Part shown: one piece after another, positions 45,051 to 53,115 of the stretch
Layout of the letters: each line of letters begins with the position of its first letter
How positions within the stretch are numbered: position 1 is the stretch's first letter
From: Deinococcus cellulosilyticus NBRC 106333 = KACC 11606
GTDB lineage: Bacteria; Deinococcota; Deinococci; Deinococcales; Deinococcaceae
Reading direction: 5' to 3'
NCBI RefSeq assembly: GCF_007990775.1
Contig: NZ_BJXB01000021.1
Location: 1 to 64,000, forward strand
DNA: 64,000 bases
The notes under the pieces: generated by a model
The model's input: only the letters and a program-made list of their open reading frames with translations
Databases searched by the model: none
Told to the model about the DNA's origin: nothing
Position numbers and translations under genes: made by a program

Positions 45051-45479
45051 TTAGAAATCCCCGCAGATGATGCTGGGTCCCACAGCATCGGGGGTGTTGG
45101 CGTGAATGTTCAGGTACATGGGGGTCATCATGAATTTCACGCTGGCAGGGAGTTTGGTGTAGGCGGTGGCCATCCCTTTGTCATCGGCCATCAGGTTGTT
45201 CAGGCCGATGATCTTGTTGCCGTTTTGCATGGAACACATCGCATCGTTTGTTTCATTGAAGTGGATGTGGTTGGCGTACAAGCCAGACCCCGGGGTCAGG
45301 CCTTCCACATGCACAAAGACTTCATGCTCTCCACTGGGCCATGCGACCACCACGGCAGAGCCCATCATCTGCCCCATCCCCATCAGGGGCACGGTCATGA
45401 CGGACATCTTGCCCATCATCATGTCGGAGGCGAAGGAAACGCTGCCCAGAGCTGCTGCCAGAATCAAAAGTCTTTTCAT
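45051..45479 (-). CDS. Secreted Met-rich protein, CHRD/Cu-Zn SOD-like
   Basis: A 142-residue exported protein. After the signal peptide the mature N-terminus is Met-rich (SDMMMGKMSVMTVPLMGMGQMM), a feature of copper-binding proteins. The body VFVHVEGLTPGSGLYANHIHFNETNDAMC ... TAYTKLP ... YLNIHANTPDAVGPSIICGDF resembles CHRD and Cu/Zn-superoxide dismutase-like beta sandwiches, with matching Cys residues near both ends. The 5' end overlaps the upstream gene by 4 bases. Confidence 0.65.
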   Translation of the reverse strand: MKRLLILAAALGSVSFASDMMMGKMSVMTVPLMGMGQMMGSAVVVAWPSGEHEVFVHVEGLTPGSGLYANHIHFNETNDAMCSMQNGNKIIGLNNLMADDKGMATAYTKLPASVKFMMTPMYLNIHANTPDAVGPSIICGDF

Positions 45480-45892
45480 GTTGGATCACCCTTCAACTGG
45501 TTTAAGAGATGCCAGTGGTCCAGAAGGCCCCAGCGTTCCATCAGAAAGCCATCCCTGAATTTCAGGATGTCCACCACCTCCAGAGAAACCCTGCGTCTGG
45601 TGCACGGCAGGCCAGCAAAAGTGCCAACGTGCATGCCCGACCAGGTGCTGCGGCACACCACCAACTCCTGAAAAGCCCGGAATTCCTGCACCTGGACTTC
45701 TAAACTTTCAAAGGAAGCGTGGAGTTCTGCGAAGAAGCGTTTCTCTCCCTCCAGGTCTGGAGGAAGGTGGGGGAGCCTCGGGTCGTGGTTGAGAAACTGC
45801 GGGCTGATCACGTCTTCGATGACGCTCAGGTTCCCCCGTTCCACCACCTCGTCCAGAAAGTGCTGGAAGATGCTGCGGTTCGCCTCGGACAT
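45476..45892 (-). CDS. SnoaL-like ester cyclase family protein
   Basis: A 138-residue protein of the SnoaL/NTF2-like fold: FQHFLDEVVERGNLSVIEDVISPQFLNHDP at the N-terminus, then ELVVCRSTWSGMHVGTFAGLPCTRRRVSLEVVDILKFRDGFLMERWGLLD. First gene of the operon, and overlapped by the next through ATGA. No signal peptide. Its substrate is unknown. A long promoter element precedes it. Confidence 0.8.
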   Translation of the reverse strand: MSEANRSIFQHFLDEVVERGNLSVIEDVISPQFLNHDPRLPHLPPDLEGEKRFFAELHASFESLEVQVQEFRAFQELVVCRSTWSGMHVGTFAGLPCTRRRVSLEVVDILKFRDGFLMERWGLLDHWHLLNQLKGDPT

Positions 45893-45911
45893 GCCCTGAC
45901 CTCTTGAGAGA

Positions 45912-45946
45912 CAGTGTGCATTCCGGGGTGTGAAAGAAACGTCAAA
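45912..45946 (-). promoter_or_regulatory. Conserved promoter element of the secreted-protein operon
   Basis: TTTGACGTTTCTTTCAC, 10 bases, GCACACTG, then 19 bases to the ATG at 45892. The cytochrome c gene at 56857 has the same element with the same spacings. It could be a -35/-10 pair for an alternative sigma factor or an activator-dependent promoter. Confidence 0.6.
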
Positions 45947-46163
45947 GATGCTCAGAGGGTTTGATGGCCTTTTTGACAGTGGCCTGACCCGAGGTGAATT
46001 TTTAAACAGTAAATTTTAATTGTAGGGATTCCAGCAATGTTTTGCCATGAGGAAAAACCCCAGTAGGTTTGTGCACCATTTTCCCTGAGAGTAAGACTGG
46101 TACGTTTTCAATCTTCAGACCCGGCCTTCAGCCCCCTTCATTGTCAGGATCACAGGTGATGTC

Positions 46164-46631
46164 ATGAGCGAAAACACAAACGGCCCAACTCCGGGCATCA
46201 AACTCACCGTCTCGGGGTCAGGGTACCTGATCACCTCCGAGGGTTACACCCTTTATCGCTTTCTGCCCCTTTACATGCAGAAAAACAATCTGGGCCAGAT
46301 CACCAAAGCCCAGCTGACCTGGGGCGATGAGTGGCCTGCCCTCATTCAGCCCTTGATTTTCCAGTATGTTCCTCTGCCTGCCCCTGCCACTGCAGGCCCT
46401 GGTGTCACCGGAGCCATTGAGGATTTTGAACGCACCGATGGAAAATACGGATACAAACAGGTCACTTACAATGGCTGGTGGCTGTACATTTTCACAGAAG
46501 ACCGTGCTGGAGAAGTCAGAGGGATCGTTCCGGGCTTGTGGGATGTGGTTCCAGCAGATGTAGAACCTCTGTTGCCTCTGGATGAGGATGATGTTGGCGG
46601 TCCCCCACCCATTCTTGTTGGTGGTCCTTGA
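46164..46631 (+). CDS. Lipoprotein_15 (COG4315) repeat-like protein
   Basis: A 155-residue protein with the Yx(FWY)xxD-type repeats of the COG4315 family: EGYTLYRFLP and later NGWWLYIFTEDRAGEVRG. Typical members are secreted or lipoproteins, but this one lacks a signal peptide and lipobox, so its location is uncertain. The C-terminus is acidic and Gly/Pro-rich. Its last 116 bases are overlapped on the other strand by the 3' end of the regulator gene. Confidence 0.7.
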   Translation: MSENTNGPTPGIKLTVSGSGYLITSEGYTLYRFLPLYMQKNNLGQITKAQLTWGDEWPALIQPLIFQYVPLPAPATAGPGVTGAIEDFERTDGKYGYKQVTYNGWWLYIFTEDRAGEVRGIVPGLWDVVPADVEPLLPLDEDDVGGPPPILVGGP

Positions 46632-49347
46632 AGACCATCCATTCCACTGCTTCCAGTAAAACCTTCATGTAGCTCTTCTCAAAAAGCTGATTCTCAGGGG
46701 CACTCCCCTCCGAGTCAGCCAATCTTTTTTTCAACCTTTCCCACCTATATGTGCTCATGAAGGGATAGTCAATCACCTTTTTCAAAAAGTCATGATGGAC
46801 CATCTCTTTAAACGAGGCGATAAAACACAATAATAGAGCTAAACTGTATCTGTCTCTCGATGATCTCATTCTATATATTAATTCGAACAAATCATAATTT
46901 TGATCTAGATTATTTATTACTTGGACAACTTTCAAGCTGTTATACATACTAATATTGTTATTGATTTGCGCTATTCCCATAGCATATAGCAGATCATTAC
47001 TATCATCTGCAAATGAAGATATATCGAACATAAACTCATATTTTTTGCAAACAGCGTGCAAATATATATCCATAAATTCGTTATTTCTTGCCTCCTCTGA
47101 TATTTGATCCATATACAATATATACCTCCGATCATCATCAATTCTAAATAAAATTATATTTTTAACATAATTTATATATAAATCTTGATACAGGTTTAAT
47201 TTATCTAATCTTTTTTCAAGTTTTTCCATTATATCTTTAGCCAAATTGTTTTTATCATTCTCACTTAGAATCAGACAGTAATTTATACCATATAAAAACA
47301 CTCTACCCTTATCACCTACCAAGATAGCCAAACTAAAAGCCTTCATATAGTATTCTTCAGAGACCCGATAATTACATACCGCCATAGCAACAGACGCTTT
47401 AATATTATAAACTTTCATTAAAACCTCTCTATCCATATCATGATCATCTAGCATTTCACAGATCCTAATTGCCTCACTATTTATTCCGATCCTGAAGCAT
47501 AACCATGCGTATTCTATAAAGATATCAGGAAACTCTATTATTTTAATTGATCTGATGATATCTGAGTAAAATTGCAAGCCGATATGATAAAAACCAGAAG
47601 TGTCAAACATTTTCAAAAGTGGTAAGGTTTTTACTGTCGAGGAATGCAAAATTCTTCTGATGATTTCCATGAGATCCGGAATGGCTCCTGCAAACTCCAT
47701 CAGTTGTTGACCAGGCGTTGCATCCATTGTATCCAGCAAATGCAGATGGTATTCCTGGTACTTCTGGCCAACCTCTGCTGGTGCATCTGGAATAAATCCA
47801 CGCAATACCGGAGGTACCCGAAAACGCTGTCCGGGCTCCATCTGCAGCATGGATTTCCGCACAAGTTGCTGCAAAGTCCTGAGCTGCACCCCACTGACGA
47901 TCACCGCAGCCTCTCTGGTGAAACTGCCCAGAAAACAATTCAGATTGGTCAGGGCCTGCTTTTCCTGTTCTGAAAGCAGATTCCAGCTGGCCTCAAAAAT
48001 GGGTTTTAAACTCTGAGGGTCCCCTTCGGGGTCCACCACCTGCTGTACTTCCTCGCGAATCTCTTTCAAAGAAAGAATCTGGGTCCAGCTGGAAGCCATT
48101 TCCAGCGCCAGAGGAAGGCCACTGAGGGCAGCGCACAGATGCACCACATCCTGCGCATCTTCAGGCCGAATTTTGAAAGCTGCATGGTTTCGTTTTGCGT
48201 GCTTCTCAAAACACTGCACTGCCGGGTGATTCATGACCTCGCTGAGGCCCATGCCACGGTACTCCTGAATGCTGAAAGGCTCCAGCTTCAAAAGGCTCTC
48301 CTCTGGAAGCTGCAAGGGTTGCCTGCAGGTCACAATCACCCGCAGGTCAGGGAAACGCAGCCAGTTCTGCAGGTGGTCCAGTCCAGAAAGCTGGTCTGCC
48401 CCATCAATCACCACGATGCCCTTGTGGTATCTCAGGGTGTCGGTGAGGCCCACCCAGGGATCTGCCTGCTGCACATTCAGACCCAGCTGGTGCAGCAGGC
48501 CACTGGCGTCTTTCAGGCCATCTGCCTTGAGCCAGAGGGTGTCCTCAGGATGATGCTCAGCACAATAAGCCCGCACCAGGGTGCTCTTTCCCACCCCACC
48601 CAGACCTGTGATGGTCACAATCGCTGGAGGGATCTGCTGAAGGCGCTCATGCAGGAGTTGAAGTTCCTGATCCCGCCCCACAAAGACCTGCACGGGACGG
48701 ATGGCGGTCTGCAGGTTGGTCTTCTGGGGCACCTGCAAGGTGGTCAGGTCCACACCCAGTTCTGCAGCTTCTTTGAGGACCCGGTGTTCCAGGTACCCTT
48801 CCAGTCCCAGCGTGTATAAAAAACGCAGCATCTCCAGTGTGGGTGGAGGGGCACCATCAATCTGGAAAAACTGCTCTGCCAGGGCCTGAAACTGGTCTGG
48901 CATGGAATAACGCACCTTCTGCGCCTCGTACAGAACAGACCACTGCACCAGAGAGGCCAGTTTTTCGCGGGTCTCGAAAATCCAGTCTTCAAGTTCGGTG
49001 CTGGAGTTCTTCAGGTCAAGTCCCTTCAGGAAAGCCCCTGAGTACAGCTTGATCACCTCGCTGTACTGTTGTTGCTGGTAGAACTGGGTCAATTCCTGGG
49101 CGTCGGTGTGGATCAGGGACTCCACCTGATTTTGCACCGATCTGAAGAGGTCCTTGCCCAGACCCTGCAGATAACTGAGGGCCACACGCAGACTGGTTGC
49201 CGGGTCGGCAGCTTCGGGCCAGAAGAGCATCTGCAGGTGTTTGCGGTCCTGTTTGCCTTCCAGGGCCAGATAGCAGAGCAGAAGCAGGTTCTTGGGTTTG
49301 ATCGGTTTGATGCCTGCTTCGAGTGCGCCCAGCGTCTGTACGTGCAT
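46516..49347 (-). CDS. SARP-type regulator with BTAD and NB-ARC-like ATPase domains, AT-rich C-terminus
   Basis: A 943-residue regulator. N-terminus (about 1-110) resembles the OmpR-like/BTAD start of SARP proteins (KNLLLLCYLALEG), followed by helical repeats; a STAND/NB-ARC ATPase follows with Walker A ITGLGGVGKST at about 245-255, GIVVIDGADQL as Walker B, and LSGLPLALEMASSW. From about residue 569 to 869 the gene is strongly AT-rich and encodes TPR-like helices. The last 38 codons run antisense into the neighbouring gene, so the natural 3' end may have been lost or replaced. It is divergent from the two-gene operon at 49480. Confidence 0.75.
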   Translation of the reverse strand: MHVQTLGALEAGIKPIKPKNLLLLCYLALEGKQDRKHLQMLFWPEAADPATSLRVALSYLQGLGKDLFRSVQNQVESLIHTDAQELTQFYQQQQYSEVIKLYSGAFLKGLDLKNSSTELEDWIFETREKLASLVQWSVLYEAQKVRYSMPDQFQALAEQFFQIDGAPPPTLEMLRFLYTLGLEGYLEHRVLKEAAELGVDLTTLQVPQKTNLQTAIRPVQVFVGRDQELQLLHERLQQIPPAIVTITGLGGVGKSTLVRAYCAEHHPEDTLWLKADGLKDASGLLHQLGLNVQQADPWVGLTDTLRYHKGIVVIDGADQLSGLDHLQNWLRFPDLRVIVTCRQPLQLPEESLLKLEPFSIQEYRGMGLSEVMNHPAVQCFEKHAKRNHAAFKIRPEDAQDVVHLCAALSGLPLALEMASSWTQILSLKEIREEVQQVVDPEGDPQSLKPIFEASWNLLSEQEKQALTNLNCFLGSFTREAAVIVSGVQLRTLQQLVRKSMLQMEPGQRFRVPPVLRGFIPDAPAEVGQKYQEYHLHLLDTMDATPGQQLMEFAGAIPDLMEIIRRILHSSTVKTLPLLKMFDTSGFYHIGLQFYSDIIRSIKIIEFPDIFIEYAWLCFRIGINSEAIRICEMLDDHDMDREVLMKVYNIKASVAMAVCNYRVSEEYYMKAFSLAILVGDKGRVFLYGINYCLILSENDKNNLAKDIMEKLEKRLDKLNLYQDLYINYVKNIILFRIDDDRRYILYMDQISEEARNNEFMDIYLHAVCKKYEFMFDISSFADDSNDLLYAMGIAQINNNISMYNSLKVVQVINNLDQNYDLFELIYRMRSSRDRYSLALLLCFIASFKEMVHHDFLKKVIDYPFMSTYRWERLKKRLADSEGSAPENQLFEKSYMKVLLEAVEWMVFKDHQQEWVGDRQHHPHPEATEVLHLLEPHPTSPERSL
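46740..47640. other. AT-rich tract inside the SARP-type regulator gene
   Basis: About 900 bases inside one continuous reading frame are far more AT-rich than either side, with many A/T-ending codons. The change at about 47640 is abrupt. The encoded helices fit a TPR-like sensor part, so it may be a swapped ligand-sensing region acquired by recombination. Confidence 0.7.
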
Positions 49348-49427
49348 GCCTTCAGGGTAGGGTGTCTTGCCCAGTGAGGTGCTCAGGGAAAACCCTTATT
49401 GCAGTTGTGCACATTTCCTGATTGGCC

Positions 49428-49444
49428 GTTAACGCCCTGTTAAC
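49428..49444. promoter_or_regulatory. Repeated GTTAAC operator candidate
   Basis: GTTAAC-GCCCT-GTTAAC (each half itself palindromic) in the gap between the SARP-type regulator and the divergent operon at 49480. Confidence 0.45.
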
Positions 49445-49479
49445 ACCTGAATGGGCACACTGATGCCAGGAGGATCACC

Positions 49480-50577
49480 ATGCTCGCGCCCGACCACACC
49501 CTGATTCAAGAGGCACTGACCGAACACCTCAACCTGCACCACCAGTTGAAATTGAAACTGCATGCCCTCACCACCCTCAACCTGCAGGGCCAGCATGACC
49601 TCTCCCAGAGCATCCTGCACAGCGTGAAACATGACGTCCTGAACGCCGGACTGAAACTCCTTCCTGAATTCTCCCTGCTCACCCCACGCAGCTACATGGA
49701 GTACACCGTGCAGCTTGAGCGCTCCCTCAAACAGCTGCGCCCCATCATGCAGCATGTGGTGGCCCATCAGGCCGGGGTGCCCTCCGAAGAACAAAAACAG
49801 CACCTCATCCATGAAATCCTGCGCCTCAAAAAAGCTTCGGAACAGCAGCACCTGCGCCACATCGAACTGAGAAAACAACTGAACCAGCTCCTCACCCCCC
49901 TCAGGCAGCACTTCATGGACCTCAGCACCCTCCTCGAAGACCGCCTGAGTGCCGAAGGGGAGGAGCAGCACACCATCGAACACCTGCAATCCCAGCTTCA
50001 GCTTCTGGTGCAGAAACTCGGGCGGGACGCGGCAGAAGCCACCCCCTCCTCCATCACCTTTGGGACCCCGGTGCATGGCCTGACCCTGCGCCTGCGTTTC
50101 CAGCAATACCAGGAGGAAGCCCCTGTGGGACAGCTCGGGGTCACGGTCTCCTGCCTGGGGGTGGCTCTTGGAAGCCAGCTTCTGACCCCCGAACTGCAAA
50201 GGGACCTGGACCTGCTGAATTCTGGCATGCAGCACCTGCACCTTGAGCAGCAACTGCTGGTGGTGGCCCACGGGGCCAGAGATTTCGTGAAAGGCCTCCT
50301 CAAGACCGTTCGACGCGCCGATGAGCATCAGGCAGCCCAGGCTTACCTGTGGACCATCAACAGCAAACTTCTGGATGCCCTGCTCGACACGCTGACCCAG
50401 CCACAAATTCGGGTGCAGACCATCAAACTGCTGCACTCCCTGCTGTCTGCAAGTCCAGCATGGCAGAAGGTCAGTGAGTTTGCCCTGCAAAGCCAGAGCA
50501 CCACCACCCACCTGACCGAGGTCATCACCCTGCCCCCTGTGATGCTGGCGGCCTCCACAAGCATGCAGGGCGCATGA
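49480..50577 (+). CDS. Helical protein of unknown function
   Basis: A 365-residue, mostly helical protein rich in Leu, Gln and His, with long heptad-like stretches (about 70-190) that could form a coiled coil. A middle segment VHGLTLRLRFQQYQEEAPVGQLGVTVSCLGVALGSQLL is less helical and ends in a hydrophobic stretch. There is no signal peptide or known catalytic motif. GGAGGATC precedes the ATG. It overlaps the next gene by 4 bases. The shape recalls helical pore-forming or scaffold proteins, but this is not supported by any motif. Confidence 0.6.
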   Translation: MLAPDHTLIQEALTEHLNLHHQLKLKLHALTTLNLQGQHDLSQSILHSVKHDVLNAGLKLLPEFSLLTPRSYMEYTVQLERSLKQLRPIMQHVVAHQAGVPSEEQKQHLIHEILRLKKASEQQHLRHIELRKQLNQLLTPLRQHFMDLSTLLEDRLSAEGEEQHTIEHLQSQLQLLVQKLGRDAAEATPSSITFGTPVHGLTLRLRFQQYQEEAPVGQLGVTVSCLGVALGSQLLTPELQRDLDLLNSGMQHLHLEQQLLVVAHGARDFVKGLLKTVRRADEHQAAQAYLWTINSKLLDALLDTLTQPQIRVQTIKLLHSLLSASPAWQKVSEFALQSQSTTTHLTEVITLPPVMLAASTSMQGA

Positions 50578-51344
50578 TGCCCCCCGAAATGGACTTCTGG
50601 CCCACCCCCCAAGACCCACCCTGGAGGCCCCACATGCTGGAAACCGTGACAGACCTGCTCATCTCCCCACCCAACCTCGGGGATTTCAACCCCCAGAGCA
50701 CCCTGACCCCCAGCGGTTGCCCCATCGAGTGGACTTTTGCCTCACACCCCGAGACGTTGCGCTACACCCTGGACCTGCATGCCAGACAGATCCCGGAACA
50801 CCTCAGACCCCTGATGCCAGGGTTGACCTACTGCTGGGTACACATCCAGAAAACCGGAAGCCACACCCGCCACCAGCTTCTGAAACTCCACAACTGGAAC
50901 GACCCTGACCCCCTCTACCTGGAAGATTGCGTGCCTGTGCTTTCTGGTTTTCATCAGGTGGCACCTGCCACAGAAACCCACTACCTGCATCAGGAGCCCA
51001 CCCCACAGAGCCTGGAGATGCTGCTGCAAGACCAGCACAGCCCCCACCTCCCTGCCTTCTGGAACGACCTGCGCTTCCTGAGCGGGCACCCCACCCGCAC
51101 CCTGCCCCGCAAATCCCCCATCACGCTTGTGATGCAGCAAAACAGCATCGCCGTGCAAGTCCCTGCCTCTGTCCTCTTCCCGGATGAACAGGTGGCCAGA
51201 CGCAAAGTCGGACAGTGGTTCATCCACCGGGGTTACACCGAAGCCATGCAGCACTCGGGCCTGATGCACACCACCCTGGGATGGGAATTCACCCCCACGC
51301 GCCTGGTTCGCACGGTGGGGGTCACTTTAAGGAACTGGAGGTGA
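50574..51344 (+). CDS. Unknown protein, coupled to the helical protein
   Basis: A 256-residue protein rich in Pro, His and Trp, with acidic and aromatic clusters (EMDFWPTPQDPPWRPH, WVHIQKTGSHTRHQLLKLHNW) and a C-terminal LGWEFTPTRLVRTVGVTLRNW. The start overlaps the previous stop (ATGATG/TGA), so translation is coupled; ATG at 50577 is an alternative. No signal peptide, no family recognised. It forms a two-gene unit divergent from the SARP-type regulator, the likely controller. Confidence 0.6.
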   Translation: MMPPEMDFWPTPQDPPWRPHMLETVTDLLISPPNLGDFNPQSTLTPSGCPIEWTFASHPETLRYTLDLHARQIPEHLRPLMPGLTYCWVHIQKTGSHTRHQLLKLHNWNDPDPLYLEDCVPVLSGFHQVAPATETHYLHQEPTPQSLEMLLQDQHSPHLPAFWNDLRFLSGHPTRTLPRKSPITLVMQQNSIAVQVPASVLFPDEQVARRKVGQWFIHRGYTEAMQHSGLMHTTLGWEFTPTRLVRTVGVTLRNWR

Positions 51345-51356
51345 TGGGGGGATCTT

Positions 51357-52979
51357 TTACCTGCTCAGTCGAGCAAACCTGTCCTTGCCCCTTTGAAGCA
51401 CCACAGGCTCAGACAGGTCCAGGAATGCCTGAGGGTCCGTGAAGGTTTCACCGTTCAGCTTGATGCCCTTCTGCTCCACGAAACGGCGGGCTTCCTTGTT
51501 GCTGGTGGCCAGACCTCCGAGCACGATCAATTTCAGGATGCCCACTTTGCCTGCCTCGTTGAAGTCTGCTTCAGGGACAGTGGTGGTCTGCAGATCGTCC
51601 GGGATGCCCCCCTTGGCAATTTGTTCATACCGCTCTTTTGCAACTTCAAATTTACTTTGAATTTCTAGCCAGTCTTTAAAAATAGCAGTATCTTTATTTT
51701 TTAATGCTAATTCTATTATACTATTAGTCTCTTTGATTAACATTTCTCGGAAAATATCAAAATTGTTATGAAATTTAATAATAATGTTATGATATCTCTG
51801 CTTTTCATTTATATCCGTAAATTCCATTCGTGACAATTCATCAATAAGGTTAGGAAGCTCCTGTATTTGATCACAGAGGTTCTTTATTGACTGTACCGTC
51901 TGAGAAGGCAAGTTATTTGTATTATGGGTTAAAATAAATCTAAGACCAGGTAAAAGTTCATATAAATCTCGTAGTCCTTTCAGAAATTTGCCGGTGTTAC
52001 CCGCTTTAGCTATATCAAAAATAGCAGTAAAGTCATCATACCTAAGAAGGGTGACCAGCGTAGATTCATCTGTTATGTCATATTTTCCATGAATCCAAGC
52101 AACCACTAATGTCGCCAAAATCCTATGTGACCTTATAGGGTGGAGAGTCAGAATGTTTTCAATAGTGTTAATAGAAAGATCGGTAAGCAGTGTGAAGTAG
52201 TTCTCCAGCAGGTTATCCGGTACCTTCATCAGCTTGGCGAACATCACATCTGGAGTGTCAGTCAGGCCGATGTAATTGTTCAGGCTCTTGGACATCTTCT
52301 CAACCCCATCCAGACCCACCAGCAAGGGCAGGGTGAGGACCACCTGGGGCTCCTGCTCGTACTGGCCTTGCAGGGTGCGGCCCACGAGGTTGTTGAACAG
52401 CTGATCGGTTCCACCCAGCTCCACATCCGCTTCGAGGGCCACGGAATCGTAACCCTGGGTCAGGGGGTACAGCAGTTCGTGCAGGCTGATGGGGGTGCCG
52501 CTCTGCAACCTCTTGGTGAAGTCGTCCCGCTCCAGAATGCGGGCCACGGTGTAACGGGAGGCCAGACGGATCACGTCAGCATACCCGAGGGGTTCGAGCC
52601 ACTCGCTGTTGTAGCGCAGTTCCAGCACCTCAGGGTCGTCCTTGAGGATCAATTTGCACTGCTCCAGGTAACTGTGGGCGTTCTGGCGGGTTTCCTCCAG
52701 GGTGAGGGGGGGACGGGTTTTGCTCTTGCCACTGGGGTCCCCGATCATGGCGGTGAAATCCCCGATCAGCATGATCACCTTGTGCCCGAGCTCCTGAAAT
52801 TGCCGCATCTTCTTGAGGATCACCGCATGCCCGAGGTGAAGGTCCGGGCGGGTGGGGTCGGCCCCAAGTTTGACGCGCAGTTGCTTGCCGGTTTCGATTT
52901 TCCTTTTCAGGTCCTCTTCGCTGATCAGGTCCACCGCGCCGCGTTTCAGAATCTCGATTTGCTGCTGTGCAGGAATCAT
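51357..52979 (-). CDS. tyrS: Tyrosyl-tRNA synthetase with an AT-rich internal insertion
   Basis: Charges tRNA-Tyr (540 residues; family members near 400). Class I signatures are intact: HLGH at 48-51 and KMSKS at 228-232. The C-terminal RNA-binding domain of the S4 type lies at about 475-540. Residues about 268-455 come from AT-rich DNA: the first part (NTIENILTLHPIRSHRILATLVVAWIHG) is homologous to normal synthetase, then about 140 residues (300-443) are extra and helical, and the normal chain resumes at FEVAKERYEQIAKGGIPDD. The frame is kept. ATG at 52979 follows GGAGAAGAG. Confidence 0.88.
   Translation of the reverse strand: MIPAQQQIEILKRGAVDLISEEDLKRKIETGKQLRVKLGADPTRPDLHLGHAVILKKMRQFQELGHKVIMLIGDFTAMIGDPSGKSKTRPPLTLEETRQNAHSYLEQCKLILKDDPEVLELRYNSEWLEPLGYADVIRLASRYTVARILERDDFTKRLQSGTPISLHELLYPLTQGYDSVALEADVELGGTDQLFNNLVGRTLQGQYEQEPQVVLTLPLLVGLDGVEKMSKSLNNYIGLTDTPDVMFAKLMKVPDNLLENYFTLLTDLSINTIENILTLHPIRSHRILATLVVAWIHGKYDITDESTLVTLLRYDDFTAIFDIAKAGNTGKFLKGLRDLYELLPGLRFILTHNTNNLPSQTVQSIKNLCDQIQELPNLIDELSRMEFTDINEKQRYHNIIIKFHNNFDIFREMLIKETNSIIELALKNKDTAIFKDWLEIQSKFEVAKERYEQIAKGGIPDDLQTTTVPEADFNEAGKVGILKLIVLGGLATSNKEARRFVEQKGIKLNGETFTDPQAFLDLSEPVVLQRGKDRFARLSR
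51620..52190. other. AT-rich tract inside tyrS
   Basis: About 570 bases in frame inside tyrS have an AT content near that of the island at 17060-20740, including flanking codons of the native enzyme as well as new sequence. It falls between the catalytic core and the anticodon-binding region. Both borders are sharp. Confidence 0.75.
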
Positions 52980-52992
52980 TCTCTTCTCCTTC

Positions 52993-53022
52993 AAAAAAAA
53001 ACCGTGCCGTTTCTCGGGCACG
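52993..53022 (-). terminator. Attenuator terminator in the tyrS leader
   Basis: On the minus strand CGTGCC-CGAGAAAC-GGCACG is followed by GTTTTTTTTT, directly before the tyrS ribosome-binding site. Its 5' arm starts within GGCGTG, which can pair instead with GCGCC inside the leader ORF. Confidence 0.75.
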
Positions 53023-53055
53023 CCTTGGGGGGTTGGTTGAAAAGCAACAGTCCGC

Positions 53056-53109
53056 TTAAACGCCAATCCTTTTGGGCGCTGCAGCAGAATAATATCGCTT
53101 CTCGAACAT
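53056..53109 (-). CDS. tyrS leader peptide with tandem Tyr codons
   Basis: A 17-codon ORF, MFEKRYYSAAAPKRIGV, with two adjacent TAT Tyr codons (6 and 7), ends 33 bases before the attenuator hairpin. The ATG lies 6 bases after a TAGACT -10 box, so it can be translated as a leaderless mRNA from its first base. This is the layout of ribosome-mediated attenuation: slow translation at Tyr codons when charged tRNA-Tyr is scarce would favour an alternative fold and read-through into tyrS. Not listed by usual gene finders because of its size. Confidence 0.7.
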   Translation of the reverse strand: MFEKRYYSAAAPKRIGV

Positions 53110-53115
53110 GGGAAC

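Noticed and set aside
46164..46631. Calling the COG4315-like gene a lipoprotein
   Set aside because: No signal peptide or lipobox is visible at the start, so only the family and not the location is stated.
52980..53110. T-box riboswitch in the tyrS leader
   Set aside because: The conserved T-box bulge sequence (GGTGGNACCGCG) is absent; the leader peptide and terminator explain the region better.
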